Source: Chloranthus sessilifolius
Taxonomy: Eukaryota > Streptophyta > Magnoliopsida > Chloranthales > Chloranthaceae
DNA: 64,000 nt
Assembly (NCBI GenBank): GCA_021018995.1
Contig: CM037588.1
Location: forward strand, 87,518,765 to 87,582,764
Direction: 5' to 3'
Position 1 is the first letter of the stretch; the number at the start of each line of letters is the position of its first letter. The notes under the pieces are model-generated. The model had not been told where the DNA came from and did not search any database. It worked only from the letters and a program-made list of their open reading frames with translations. Below, one piece after another: positions 22,959 through 34,219 of the stretch. The position numbers were made by a program, and so were the translations under genes.

Positions 22959-24715
22959 ACTGTCTGGAATATTTTGTCCACCAGCCTACTTTTCACATCC
23001 TTTCTGCTTGCACATTGTAATCATGTCATTTACCTGTCTTAATAATAATTTTGTTTCTTACTAGCTTCTATTTTTGGTCTGTAAAAAAAAAAAAAAAAAT
23101 GCTCCACCCCCTATGATGGAAACAGTGAGGACACTGTTTAGTTTAGGTTTGGGGGTATGGCATGTATGTATGCCAATAAATTAGTTACTTTTAGTACAGC
23201 TAGGCTAAAATGAAGTGTTTGGAATTAATTAGAGTAAATTCTCACTGGAATTTTTGTAAAAAGAGGATATTAAGAAAACAACTATTTGAAACTGAAATAA
23301 GTTGTAGTCTAACAAACTTCATGAGGCAAATGTCAACAATTTGTGAAAAATAATTTTTGATGTGCAGTAAACCTGAAATGAGAGGAAATTATGAAGACAC
23401 ACCCATGAAAATTAGATGAAAGGCCATACCCAGTGAGATTTGGGCCTGAGAAATTTTTCTTTGAAGAGTGCCTGGGCAATTCTTCTATGCTATGGACTGA
23501 TTGGATCTAATTCTAATCACTAGAAGTTAGGCAATTCCAAGTTGAAACAGCTTGACAGCATTCACGACGTTTAAGACATGAAGTAAGGCCATCCCTTGGT
23601 CAGCTTGAGCTTAAAATGCCCCACCTTTGAACTGCCCTCGATGCACACCACTTGAAGTCTCAACTTTCTTTGAGGAAAACCATAAATGTTAAACCCAAAA
23701 CCTTTTGACCTAATTCAGTTCACCCCCAATCTGAGAAATCAGGAAGAGGAAGGAGAAGTGAGATTAAAGGAAGATGTTAAATCTGGTTGAAAGAAAGGAG
23801 AACACATTCTGTGGTGTTGTGGTATTCCATAAAAATAAAAATAAAAATAAAACAGAGTAAAAATGATGAGAAAGAGAAATCACCTCACTTGAAAATCTAC
23901 AAGAAGTTAAGAAGCTGATTACTTCAAGTCTGAAAATTAAAAAAAAAAAAAAGTGAAAAGGTGCTGAAATGAAGAAGGTGCTGTCTAGACTACCTCCTTA
24001 CCTTTACTGATTTCTCAATTTGAATCCCTTTTACTCTTTCATTCTTTTACAAACCTCAACCATAAGCCATATTACAAAAAGACCTGACTGATCTGGAATG
24101 GATTGAGCTGTCATGTGTAGATAAGGATCTGTCTAATCTATGGTGAAAAGTGCTAGAAAATTTTAGAAATTAGAGCAATGCTTATGCTCATGCTTACAGC
24201 CCTATTTGAGGACTGTAATTGCTCTTGAGCTGTGTGAAATTCTACACCCTTCATTGCTGTTGTGAGTTAACAGCCCGGGTGAGACTTGGGCCTGAAATCC
24301 AATTTGATGGGGGTAGTATCAAAACAGAATTCTCAAATGAAAGGTGAGCCATGGATCGATCTTCAGACACAATACCTTGACATAAAGTGATTGATGATGA
24401 AGGAATTACTGCAAAATGTCATGTTTTAAGCTGGTAATTTTTCTGCTGAAAACCTTTTAGAACCGAAAAGACATGATGAGAATTTATCCTAGTTTACTGA
24501 AACTCTGTTTAGCAAGATGCACTATTATTAAATAACTTTATTGGGGAAGTTTGTGGGTACCTTCACTGAAAACCCTCAGGAGACTTCACTCCTCCACTAG
24601 GGATCACCTCGGGGTTTAAAAGGCTTGGTGCATATGCTAAATACATCCGTGCTCCCTATGCAAGTGGCATTTTTATTTTCTTTGAATGCTCCTTTGCTCA
24701 GGGACTAGCAAAGCT
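22959..24715 (+). other. Athila-A 3' untranslated region
   Basis: 1.75 kb, no gene. It contains GAGGACACTGTTTAGTTTAG then GTTTGGGGGTATGG (about 23126-23160), an upstream copy of the polypurine end. The last 200 bases (CTTTATTGGGGAAGTTTGTG, then CACTCCTCCACTAGGGATCA) match the reverse complement of 36.06-36.25 kb in the minus-strand Athila array, so this untranslated region is conserved between Athila subfamilies. Confidence 0.6.
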
Positions 24716-24729
24716 TAGGTTTGGGGGTG
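24715..24729 (+). other. Athila-A polypurine tract
   Basis: TTAGGTTTGGGGGTG directly before TGTTAAGTGG of the 3' LTR. The minus-strand array has AGGTTTGGGGG at the equivalent place. Confidence 0.75.
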
Positions 24730-26870
24730 TGTTAAGTGGTGAAAAATACCACTTTTCACCCTCTAACCTGACCATTGATAGACCTGTGAGCACACTAATA
24801 AGCTTTTGTCAAGTGCATTTTGTAGACGCAATAAAAGAAGATACTAATACAGAAAAGCACTCAAGAATGCCCAAAAAGGAGCTATCTCTCAGCACAGGAC
24901 AAACCCAGCAACAGCACACTAGAGGGTAGTACATCACTGGACCCTTGGAGCACGTGGCTACAGCAGGGCAAGGCGAAGGAAGTGAAAACAGGCTGAGAAC
25001 GTCCTATCGATTGGTCACCTGAAGACTTCGATAGCAGCTGAAAGCAAAGAAAGGAAGAATTCATGCAGATGAAGAGGTCTTTGATAGGATCTGAAGGTAG
25101 AAGAAGGATTAGTTCGTGTGGATTAAGGAGTTCGATAGGATCTCAAAACCTATCGAGCAGCTAAAAGGAAAGAAGAAACCATCCTATCGAAAACCTACCT
25201 GAAGTATCAAAGAAACCAATCGAATGCTTTCTTGAACCTACCGAGATGAAAATGTTGGAACAGAACCTATCGAAGGGTGATTGAGCCTTTCGATAAGACT
25301 AAAAGCAAACCTATCGAAATGGCGGAATGCAGAGCAGAACCTATCAAAATGGTTTTCCAACCTGTCGAAGAGTTTCTCCAACCTGTCGAATACTCCGAAC
25401 CAAGGACTGAGAAGGCTGGAACTCTAAGTGAAGATTCATCCTATCGGAACCTATCGAACGGATTTGAGAACCTATCGAAAGGACCAAAATGCTCGATTCC
25501 AACCTGTTGAAAGCTTCCTGAACCTGTCGAAATCGTGTGTAGAACTTCTCTGAAATTCAGCTGTGCACACGTTCTGATTCAATGACCTATTGCATGCAAC
25601 CCGAGGCACTTGGTAACCGACACGACGATTTCAGAAGATGCCCTAGAAAGCCCTAACCGACCCACGTGCTTTAACAGATTTCTAACAAACTCTGAACACC
25701 TTCTAGAAGGGATTTTTGGCGGGAAAAACAGAGGAGAAAGCTATATATAGAGACCCCCAATTGCATTTAGAGAGGAATCGAGATCTGAGCCAAAATTTTA
25801 GAGATTAGAGCTTGCAGAGAAATTCCATTTCCCTCCTTTAGCCCAACCATGGTTGGCTAAGTCCCTTGGAGTAGCGAGGAGCGAAGTTAGATCTGTAATT
25901 GGGTAAGGTTAAGAGTGCTATTATAGGTTCCTAGCTGCACAGACTACAGATCTGAGAGTATTTCCATTGTAAAGTGACCTTGTTTGCAATGTTAATACTA
26001 TTTTTAATGCTTTAATTAGATTTAAATTTCCTTTGGTTCCATTTGGTGATCGATAGAATCTATGTAGAGGAGTCTGTATATCAGCTCACCCACTTAACTT
26101 GTAGACCTCTTGGATACCATCTGATCTCCCTAGATCTGATGCTCCTGTGATTCCTTGAGTCTGTGACCTGGGAATTGCAGCATTTGTAGTGATTTTAATT
26201 GTTCTAATTGATGCTCTAGCTTTGAAGGAGATCCCTAGGATGGTCTGTGACCACTAAAGTGGACAGATCATAACCTTAAGATGAATCTAAGCTCAGGCTC
26301 CAATTGGATTCATCTGCTGCAATCCATGGATTCGATAAAGTCTATAGGATGGTCTGTGACCATTAAAGTAGATAGATCATAGCCTTAAGACCAGGTGGAT
26401 CCTATGATTTGGAGTGGAATTTATACCCTGCAGCTATGCTTATAGCCAGTTGAGGGAATTGTGTGCTCTGAACCTCTGTAGCATGATTAATCAAATCCGA
26501 TTTCAATGAAAACCAACCTCCAAGCTACTCTTCTCCATTTTCCACTTTTTACTCTCTTCCCCTGTAAGATCTAAGCTCCTAAACTCGATCTAATTTAGTT
26601 TATATTTAATTTTAGTTTAGTTTATGTGACAATCCATTTCAAACCTCTCCCCTGTCTTTTAGCTAAATTAGTAATAGTTAGGGTGCCAGAACTGACACAG
26701 TTTTGGAGATTTATCATATTTCTAACCAACCTCCCTATGGACATTCCCTTACCATTCTTTTAAAGCTTACTACAATAGATCATGAATACTTGCAGGTCTG
26801 TATGAGTGTGTCTACCTAGTTTTATTGATGATTTTAGACCCTCATTTGAGGGAAGGCATACATGCCAACA
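24730..26870 (+). mobile_element. Athila-A 3' LTR
   Basis: Starts TGTTAAGTGGTGAAAAATACC and ends GGCATACATGCCAACA. It aligns end to end with 13692-15837, including the CCTATCGA cluster, G-box and TATA. Confidence 0.88.
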
Positions 26871-27912
26871 ATATGCCTAACGCAACTAATAGTTGTGCCA
26901 GGCTTATGAATAGTAGCCTCTGGTTTTTACCCTAAAATTTGTGATTGGAGTTTGACTTGTTGACCATCTTGATCTTTGAAGTGTGTTTTGATAGTTCTAT
27001 GGCACCCTTTTAATGCCTATTGACAACCCTTAAGTGATTTGAAACACTAACCTATCATCCACCATTAAAACCTTTCCCTCACATCTCCAAGCTCTCAAAA
27101 TCCTAGGAAACCTTAGATTAGAGATTACCTAATTGCTAACCCTAATTAGCATCTAAGTAATTTCCTAACCTACCATTTTCCTATAAATAGAGCCCCCCTC
27201 CCCTTGGATTAAAGGTTAGAGAAATTGCTTAAGAGAGAATGAGCTTAGAGTGAGAAGATCTTTCTCCCTTTGGTGCTATTTTTTTCACACAAATTCCAGA
27301 TTTCCCATCTTTCTTTCAAGCCTTATCCTTCATCTAAAAACCTTAGTTTAGGTATGTGCTACCCCTTTGCCTTCCTTCTATACATCCTAGCCATCAAGCC
27401 CTAGGATTTACAACCCAATTTTTCATCACACAAGCCATTAAGAGCTCATCAAAGCAAGCCTACGCAAGGCTCTCCAATGGTGCAACAAGGGCCCGAGGGA
27501 TCCGACTCTCCCCTTTCTTCTCCTATCTCTTTTAGTTATTCTCCCATCCTCACATTTGTGCCGTTACGCCACCGACTTTTCGGTAGGGACGGAGGGGCAC
27601 AAATAGTATTTTAGGGCCCTTTGGGCAAGAAGAAAACCTGTGTTATTTTCATCTTATTTTTGTTTTGGCCATAAGTAGTGACCGCATTAAGCAGGTTGAT
27701 TGGGTGCCTAACACCTTCCCAATCGATAACCGAAGCCCCTACCAAAGAACCTTTGGTGTGGACCGAATTCAGAGTCGTATTTGTGATACTTTGGTGCTTA
27801 TAAAAAATGATCTAGGTTTCCTAGGACACCAAAAGCTTCAGGTGGCGACTCTATATTTTTTGTTAGCGAGTGCATCGCCACGACGAGATCCCCAAAAAAT
27901 CCCACGGTTGCA
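26871..27912 (+). mobile_element. Tat-1 3' LTR, right part
   Basis: Continues the LTR begun at 13192. It has the second U3 palindrome (26879-26899), the TATA box CTATAAATAG (27181-27190), and a Tat-type U5 with 'aggtggcgactct', 'gcgagt' and 'cgacgagatcccc'. It ends CACGGTTGCA at 27912. Removing Athila-A gives an LTR of about 1.54 kb. It is followed directly by the + strand PMD gene, so Tat-1 is itself inserted in that gene. Confidence 0.75.
26879..26899. promoter_or_regulatory. Tat-1 palindrome copy in LTR U3
   Basis: AACGCAACT, centre AAT, AGTTGTGCC, about 280 bases before the LTR TATA box at 27181. Confidence 0.55.
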
Positions 27913-28261
27913 TAGTCTTAATGATGGTTTCAATGTTTGTGTGTTTAGTTCTAGGCATATGACCATTTCGCTTTCCTACACCCGCAGGTTCCGACGAATA
28001 TCACAGTTACATTCCCATGGATGCACGTGTGGCGGAGGGCGTTGGGGTGTCGTCGTTAGTCTTCAGACTTGTAGACTGCACGAGGTCTATTTGACGACAT
28101 GCATGCAGGGTAGGTACGTGTTATCTGATTTGGAGGCCCTCTGTAGTTGGGGGGGACACCGAGCAGCCAGTGATATAGTCTGGCCAGCCCTTCTTCAACG
28201 TGGACATTTGGGTCCATTGCTTTTAGAAGGTGGAGCGTATCAACCTTTCTCAGGCAGTTCG
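27913..28261 (+). pseudogene. PMD-type gene on + strand, fragment 1
   Basis: After 75 bases of probable intron, 27986-28197 may be exon or intron (no motif recognised). A clear exon starts at 28198 after the acceptor GGCCAG: PFFNVDIWVHCF, a stop, then KVERINLSQAVR. The third PMD gene (59.7 kb) has FFDVDIWIHCFDRVERI and RVVRQLGLAQRVP, showing this is the PMD segment that ends in R-V-x-R-Q-x-G-x-x-Q-x-(V/I)P. It is cut at 28261 by a Del-like LTR and resumes at 31240. Confidence 0.55.
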
Positions 28262-31239
28262 TGTAACACCCCACTAAATTCTGATTCGTAACCACACCAT
28301 GATCTGACTAATGTGCACCTGATGGGCATGACACATCAGTTCAAATATTTTAACTAGGTGTGAACCAAGCCAGTAGGTAAATAGACCTGGTGTGTGCGGC
28401 CAATAGATAGCACCAAGGCTTAGACCCATTAGTCAATAGTATAAAGTAGAAGCCATTAGTTGAAGGCTAAGTATGAAAGTTGTGATATTATAAAGCCCAT
28501 GGTCTGGACCCAATAGTGAGGACCTGATGCTAAGACTCACAGGCTGGACCTATTTGGGAGTGGATCGTGGTTGGGAGAGGGCCAAATCTAGGGCCCTTGA
28601 GTTAAACTCATATATCTAAATGAGTGTATAAGTTCCACACTTGAACCAACCCAAAGCGGGGATCCATTCGTTAAAGACCCTAACATAAGGTCCATTAGAT
28701 CACAAAGCCAACGTTTTAGATCTAGCAGAGGAAACCCCATGCCAAGACCCGTTTGAACTCCTTAGAGAATGGACCCACAACTTATATGGGGCCAAATCTA
28801 TGGCCTTTAATTAAACTTGTACACCAAGATAGGTGTATGAACTTCACATGAGAGCCAACCCACCACATTTCAAGCCCATGCACGCTAAGTCTATGCATGG
28901 GGATTTAATGTCGGGTAAGAGCAATGCAGGAGGACTTCTTCTTCTCCTCGTCCCACTTCAGGAAGCCTCCAAACCTGTTAATCTAGACAAATCCGACCGA
29001 TCAAACCAACCGTAGAGGCGGGAAGATTATTCTGCAATGACTAACCGTCGATTTGAGAGCTCATGCGGGCAGGGATCGGAGTGATCAAATGCATCCTCTT
29101 GGGTGAAATCATATAGAGGCTCGGAAGCCCTGCATGCAAGAGCTTCATTGAGGTAAGCGCACACTAACCTACTTGTAAATCCTAGTATCTGTAGAGGAAT
29201 AGAGCCCATGCATGAAGTTGGAGAGAATAAGACATGTGAGGGGCTTTGTAGCCAAAATCATGGAGATCGATGCTTTAGGCTGTGTGCACGATTTACCGTG
29301 CTAATGTCTAAAGGCTCAATCCGCCTTAGGCTGACCCAATTGGGTCACATTCTAACAATGTAAGCCTCGAAACCCCACAAAATCGAATTCATGACCAACA
29401 AGGGAGTCAAATCCTTTGATGTCCGAGGGGGTTCAGATCATGTTTCATGAGAGTTAAATGTGATAAGAGACTAGGGATTAGCAAGAATTTGCATTAGGTG
29501 ATGGGATATGTCCTTCAACGAAGAATGTGCATGAACTTTAGGAACAAAGGCTCAAAGGACAAAACATAAGAATGGAGAGTCTGTCCTTGCCGCGGCAAAA
29601 TGGAACCTCGTTGAGGAGAGAATAAAAGGCAATTTTGCCTCTTGAAACCCTCACCGTGGTGGCACCCGATGTGGCTTCTGGTGACCCTATATTTCATTTG
29701 CAAGTGAGATACCCTGTTTTGCTGAGTTTTGGGATGTATGACCTAGTGTGCCTTGCGAGCCTATGACTTATGAATAGCAAGGTTATGTAACATCTAAGGA
29801 CGCGTGTGATGTGTATTCTAGGCTATACATGAAGGGAATTTGACACGAGTCTAGCTTCGATCCGAGCATGTTTACTCTTAAGGTCCGACACTTGAGGTAG
29901 GGAAAATACCTTGCCGATTTTACGTTTCTCGAAATCATGTTTATATGTAGTTATCATGTATATTATGTTTTTTGAGATTTTGCATATATGTATTTTAAAA
30001 TTCTGGAATGTTAACATGTGATCTCTCGTTTATGCATACACCTTGCATGATTGTTGTATGGATACTTTGATTATCTTGTACACGACCTGTAGTACTCTCA
30101 TCTCTGAAACTTGCTTGATCCATGTGTATTCAATCCATGCTATGTGATGTGGATTCCTGTGAACATATGCAATGAGGAGTGGAGCCTCCATGAGAGGGGT
30201 GGAGTCCTCGGGGTTACTACCCTGTGTCCTAATACGGGCTGCTCAATTCCTTAATATGGGATGCCTTGCCATGTGATTTGCTTTGTGTGAATTAGTTGTA
30301 AGGGGAGTGGAGTCTCCAAGAGAGGGGTGGAGTCCGCGGGGTTACGACCTTGTGTCCTATTACGGACTACTTTGTTCCCTACTTCGGGATACTTACTCTA
30401 ATGCCTTGTGATATGATATGTCTCGATTCATGATATGTGACATGCCCTGCTTAAAATTCCGTCCTTGTTACATGTGTTCATGATTTACTCAGTTGACGTG
30501 TTTCGATTCATGCTCGATTTCGATCTCGCTCTACATTATTTCAACATGTTGATCCATTATCATGATTTGACTCATTTGAGGTTTGTATGCATATTTTGAC
30601 TATGCAGTCGATATATTTTGATATAATATGATTTTCATCTATTTTTTTCTATGCATCAAGAACATGAATTAGAATGATAAGGTATGATTTAGCACTATAT
30701 TTTTTCTATTGAGCTTCGATGAAAGCTCACTGTCTACTATACATCACAGTTGCAGGAGCTGAATTGGAGCGTGATCCGAAGAGGGAAGAGGACTCGGATT
30801 ATCACCTAGAGGAAGAGGAGGACCTGCCTGAGGGGCATTTCCCCTAGCTGCTTGTTGGGACACTGGGATAGTTTTTTTGGGTTTTAAGCGAATGGTATAT
30901 GAACGAGTCTTGTGATTAAATACTAAGTATATTTGATCCACTGTTTAGATGGAGGTCGGCCTTCAACGATGGATGTTTACTTTTCTGCATATGATAGTTA
31001 GTTCTGTAGTTTATGCTGTTATTGATGTATGCTTTGTATTTATTTCCGTTTTGCGCACTTTGTTTCCTCATTGTAAGCTTACCATATGGAAGATAGCTCA
31101 ATCCTTCCTAGTGTTTACTGTGAGGAAAGATCGAGCTGTCAGGTTGTGATGCTTACCTTTGATACCATAGCATCATTGTATTTCGGATCTTTCGCATGAT
31201 TCGAAGATGCGGGTTTTGGGTGAAATCCGAGTCGTCACA
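28262..31239 (+). mobile_element. Del/Tekay-like long LTR, probably solo
   Basis: Begins TGTAACACCCCACTAAATTC and ends GAAATCCGAGTCGTCACA, in the style of Del/Tekay chromovirus LTRs. It interrupts one exon, which reads on from 31240. No gag or pol codons are inside, hence a solo LTR. The two 5-bp flanks (GTTCG and ACTCT) do not match, so the duplication is eroded or the ends come from different insertions. It holds two internal duplications: 28570-28680 with 28780-28890 (the GGCCAAATCTA block) and 30175-30250 with 30300-30375 (the GAGTGGAG-CTCC block). The family call is inference. Confidence 0.55.
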
Positions 31240-31463
31240 ACTCTGCAGCTTAGGCTCCCTCAGGGGGTCCCCTCGAAGATTCTCCAAAGAGTGGAGAAGA
31301 GGATGACTGGTCCCCCTAGTCGAAACATCGTGTCGAAGATGGAGACTCAGAATGCTGATTTCATAGCCAGGGGGACCAGGTGATAGTGACACACGATGAG
31401 GTGGATGCCCGGTAGTTTATGAGGTGGTTTCAGGAGCTTGGCGGTGGCCACCTCTTTACATGT
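31240..31463 (+). pseudogene. PMD-type gene on + strand, fragment 2
   Basis: QLRLPQGVPSKILQRVEKRM continues the exon of fragment 1, then TGPPSRNIVSKMETQNADFI, then in another frame HDEVDAR, a stop, FMRWFQELGGGHLFTC. The homologous 59.6 kb gene reads RECLRWFSALGGRHLFTCPFHG. The Athila array splits the gene exactly between LFTC and PFHG; the second half resumes at 42701. Confidence 0.6.
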
Positions 31464-31466
31464 GGT

Positions 31467-31616
31467 TGGTTGCTTATATTTGGCTTGTGTTCTTTATTAC
31501 AAAGATGGTCAAAATATGGCAGAAATAAAGAAGGATAAAAATAAAACAAAGGAGAAAAAGATTGGAATAGAACACAAACAACACCTGCAAGATACAGGGC
31601 TGTTGCAGTAAGTTTT
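31467..31616 (-). mobile_element. Truncated LTR end of the Athila array
   Basis: Matches 34220-34373, the terminal ~150 bases of LTR-B. It is joined at 31616/31617 directly to the end of pol, so the 3' UTR and about 1.65 kb of the outer LTR are deleted. Confidence 0.7.
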
Positions 31617-32233
31617 AGATAAGTTCATGAAAGAGAATAGTCTTAGAGGGCTCCACAACATTTTCAACATATAGTTTGAGCCTTTGGCCATTGACCTTCA
31701 TGACCCTTCCAGAATTAGGGTCCATGATCTCAACATCTCTAGATGGGGATGTATGAATGACAGTAAATGGGCCATCCCATCTGAATCTCAACTTACCTGG
31801 AAAGAACTTTACTTTAGAATTTAAAATCCATACATTTGCATAGGCATACAGCCTAAGTTCATCCAGCTCAGAATTTTGCAGTTTCTTAAGAGATTCTAGG
31901 AGCAGCTTCAGCTCCACATCAGGTGGACACTCAACAAAAGGCAACAAAGGTGCCTTAGATGGCTAAGGGGGGGGGAGGCATAGTAGGTCTCAAAGTGGAA
32001 TTCTGCACTAGCCCCACTAAAGAGTCCAAGGTGTTCAAACTCCTCACATGCCTCATCCCAGTCCAGCAGCTTGAGCAAGGTTTTCTTCCACCATCTCAAC
32101 AATGACATCAACTGCAAAACAATCCTCATTTCCTCCATCTATCATTCCCCTTGTTAAAAGGAGAAGGTCCTTTTAGAGCTTGAGGAAATGGCAGATGAGG
32201 TACTGCTGGTAACTCATCTGCTGCCTTAATTAG

Positions 32234-32296
<63 letters not shown>

Positions 32297-32300
32297 AATG
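31617..32300 (-). pseudogene. Athila-B pol remnant (linkers plus integrase C-terminus)
   Basis: From high to low coordinate: PHLPFPQALKGPSPFNKG (start of the protease region), then directly CFAVDVIVEMVEENL (after protease), then ECPPDVELK (RT leader), then NSELDELRLYAYA joined to VWILNSKVKFFPGKL and [14 protein letters not shown], then [12 protein letters not shown]. Protease, RT, RNase H and most of integrase are missing. A (TA)n/T tract (32234-32295) lies near its start. Confidence 0.75.
32234..32295. repeat. (TA)n-Tn microsatellite
   Basis: About 30 bases of TA followed by about 32 T. A shorter version is at the same place in the second unit (38936-38983). Confidence 0.9.
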
Positions 32301-32485
32301 AAACATTGGGGCTTAAGAGCAGCCCTTTTATTTAACTCTTGCTGCTTAATGACAAGCATCGGGTCCTTCCTTTTTGCACTTCATTTTGTTTCAAAAATTT
32401 CTTCGCTGGCCAACACTCTACCACTCCTCAAGGTAGTGATGGCCTTAGCTTTCTCATGAGTTAAAGAAGTTTCACCTATCATGAA

Positions 32486-33901
32486 TTACCGCTTGGGCTT
32501 GGTCAATGTTTGATTCTGGAGCCTGCCCTCTTCCCCTTTTGTTAGAGCATTTGAGAGTTGACCAAGGTGGTCCTCTATTTTCTTGATGCTTTGGCTGTGG
32601 GAGTTCACTATTTGTTTAGGGAGCTGAGGTTTTGTAATGAAGACAACTTGCTCCTCAAAGGAGGGGGATATGGTTTGTGGAGGTGGCAGAGTTAATTGAC
32701 TTGGCTGTGCCACTGACTGTGAGAACTGATGCCTTGGAAAATACTCTCGATGGTATTGCTGGTTTGGTCTGTAGGGCAATGCCTGCTGTTGCTGGGGTTG
32801 ATGAAAATTATCTTGTCTCCACCTCAAGTTAGAGTGGTTCCTCCAAGCAAACTCACCAGGTTGTTGCCCATAAGATTGGGTAGCATTGACATGCTCCATT
32901 ACTAACTCTGGGTATTGACCAGCAGAGGGACTGTTTAGAAGTGAGTGTGTTGGGGATTGGCATATTAGACATGCCCCCCCAACCTGTACAGCTATTTGGG
33001 GTTGCATCACACTCATTAATCTATCAAATTTTTATGACAAACTGTTCACTTTCCTCTCTAGGTTATTGTATACATTAAGTTCATAATATTTCCCTTTTAA
33101 AGAGGGTTCTTTTTCAGCTCTAGCAGATTGCTCAATATCATTTCTTGATAGAGCCTCCTGCTGCATAGAGTTTTCACTTATAACATCAAATAAATCTCAT
33201 GCTTTCTCATCAGTTTTGTGAGATATGTGCCTCCAGAAGATGCATCCACCATGTATCTACTTTTAGAATCCAACCCTTGGTAAAAGCTTTAAACAAGATG
33301 CCATTTGGGTATTTGGTGGTGTGGGCATTGTCTCAACAGTTCTTTAAATCATTTCCAGGATTCATGGAAGTCCTCAATTGGGAGTTGAGCAAAAGAAATA
33401 ACACTCTTTCTCAACTGGCTTGTCTTGCTCATTAGGAAGAATTTAGCCAAGAATTTACTTTGTAAGGCATTCCAAGATGTAATGCTATTTGCCGGGAGCA
33501 TGTTTAGCCAATTTCTAGCTTTATCCTTTAATAAAAAAGAAAACAATCTCAGTTTAGTGGCCTCATCTCCCAAACTAGCAATCTTAAAAGTAGTGCATAA
33601 AGAAAGAAACTCATCTATGTGCTTCTAAGAGTTTTTTTCTCAGCCCATAAAAAGATGGTAACATCTGGATGGTCTGAGGCTTAATTTCATAATTACCCTC
33701 TGCTGTAGGGAATTAAATGCAGAAAGGGGAAGAATATGCTCCTGGTATATAATAATCCCTAAGGGGTCTAGGCTGCTCGCCCATCTCAAATGTCTCAAAA
33801 TATTCAGCAAGGGTGTGTGTTGCTGTCCTAGGTCTAAGAACCCTTTCAATTTCAAGATTCAATAGTTCAATCTCAGGATTGAAGGACCTTCTACCAAGCA
33901 T
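32486..33901 (-). pseudogene. Athila-B gag
   Basis: Starts at ATG 33901 on the minus strand (MLGRRSFNPEIELLN). It continues MGEQPRPLRDYYIPGAYSSP, KDKARNWLNMLPANSITSW, MSKTSQLRKSVISF, a knuckle CLICQSPTHSLLNSP in which the last cysteine has become serine, WRNHSNLRWRQDNF, a Gln-rich tail, then SIKKIEDHLGQLSNAL. Frameshifts break it into three open parts (33949-33713, 33573-33349, 33016-32486), the last of 176 codons. Confidence 0.82.
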
Positions 33902-34196
33902 ACAATGCACACAATAAAGAAAATGACAACTTACAGCAAGTAGAAACAAAAAATACTAAACACTACTGCTGAAATTAAAGAAAAAAGAAATGAAACTATA
34001 GCAAGGGAGAAAGACATGCAAACTAAAGTAGAGTTTGCTCCAATTGTAAGCTATTGTCTCCCCTCTTTGCTACTGCTCCAAATCTGCACAAATTAAAAGA
34101 CTGCAACAATACTTTATTCAAACACAACAAAGACAAAAAATAGATCTAAATCCTAACATAAAAAAAAACTCAAATCTACTACTTAGATAAAAAACA

Positions 34197-34213
34197 CCCC
34201 GATAGTGGCGCCA
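34197..34213 (-). other. Athila-B primer-binding site
   Basis: Minus strand TGGCGCCACTATCGGGG, next to the LTR-B end at 34220. tRNA-Asp type with two changes from unit C. Confidence 0.75.
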
Positions 34214-34219
34214 AAAACT

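Larger units (their letters stand above)
13692..26870 (+). mobile_element. Athila-A, full-length but defective Athila retrotransposon
   Basis: 13.2 kb element with two LTRs of 2146 and 2141 bp that align along their whole length, a tRNA-Asp-type primer site, gag, protease, RT/RNase H, integrase, a 3 kb 3' region and a polypurine tract. The flanks are ATATT on the left and ATATG on the right, a probable 5-bp target duplication with one change. Boundaries are good to about 2 bases because the 5' LTR starts TA instead of TG. It is inserted in the 3' LTR of Tat-1. Confidence 0.88.

Noticed and set aside
27820-27860. Primer-binding site (AGGTGGCGACTCT)
   Set aside because: In Tat LTRs this sequence lies within U5. 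The LTR continues to the CA end at 27912 and no gag follows.
27665-28291. 208-codon ORF across the Tat-1 LTR end as a real gene
   Set aside because: It spans an LTR boundary and its frame differs from the PMD reading frame of 28198-28261.
30949-31149. Small ORF in the Del-like LTR
   Set aside because: No domain and no conservation argument; hydrophobic residues follow from T-rich sequence.
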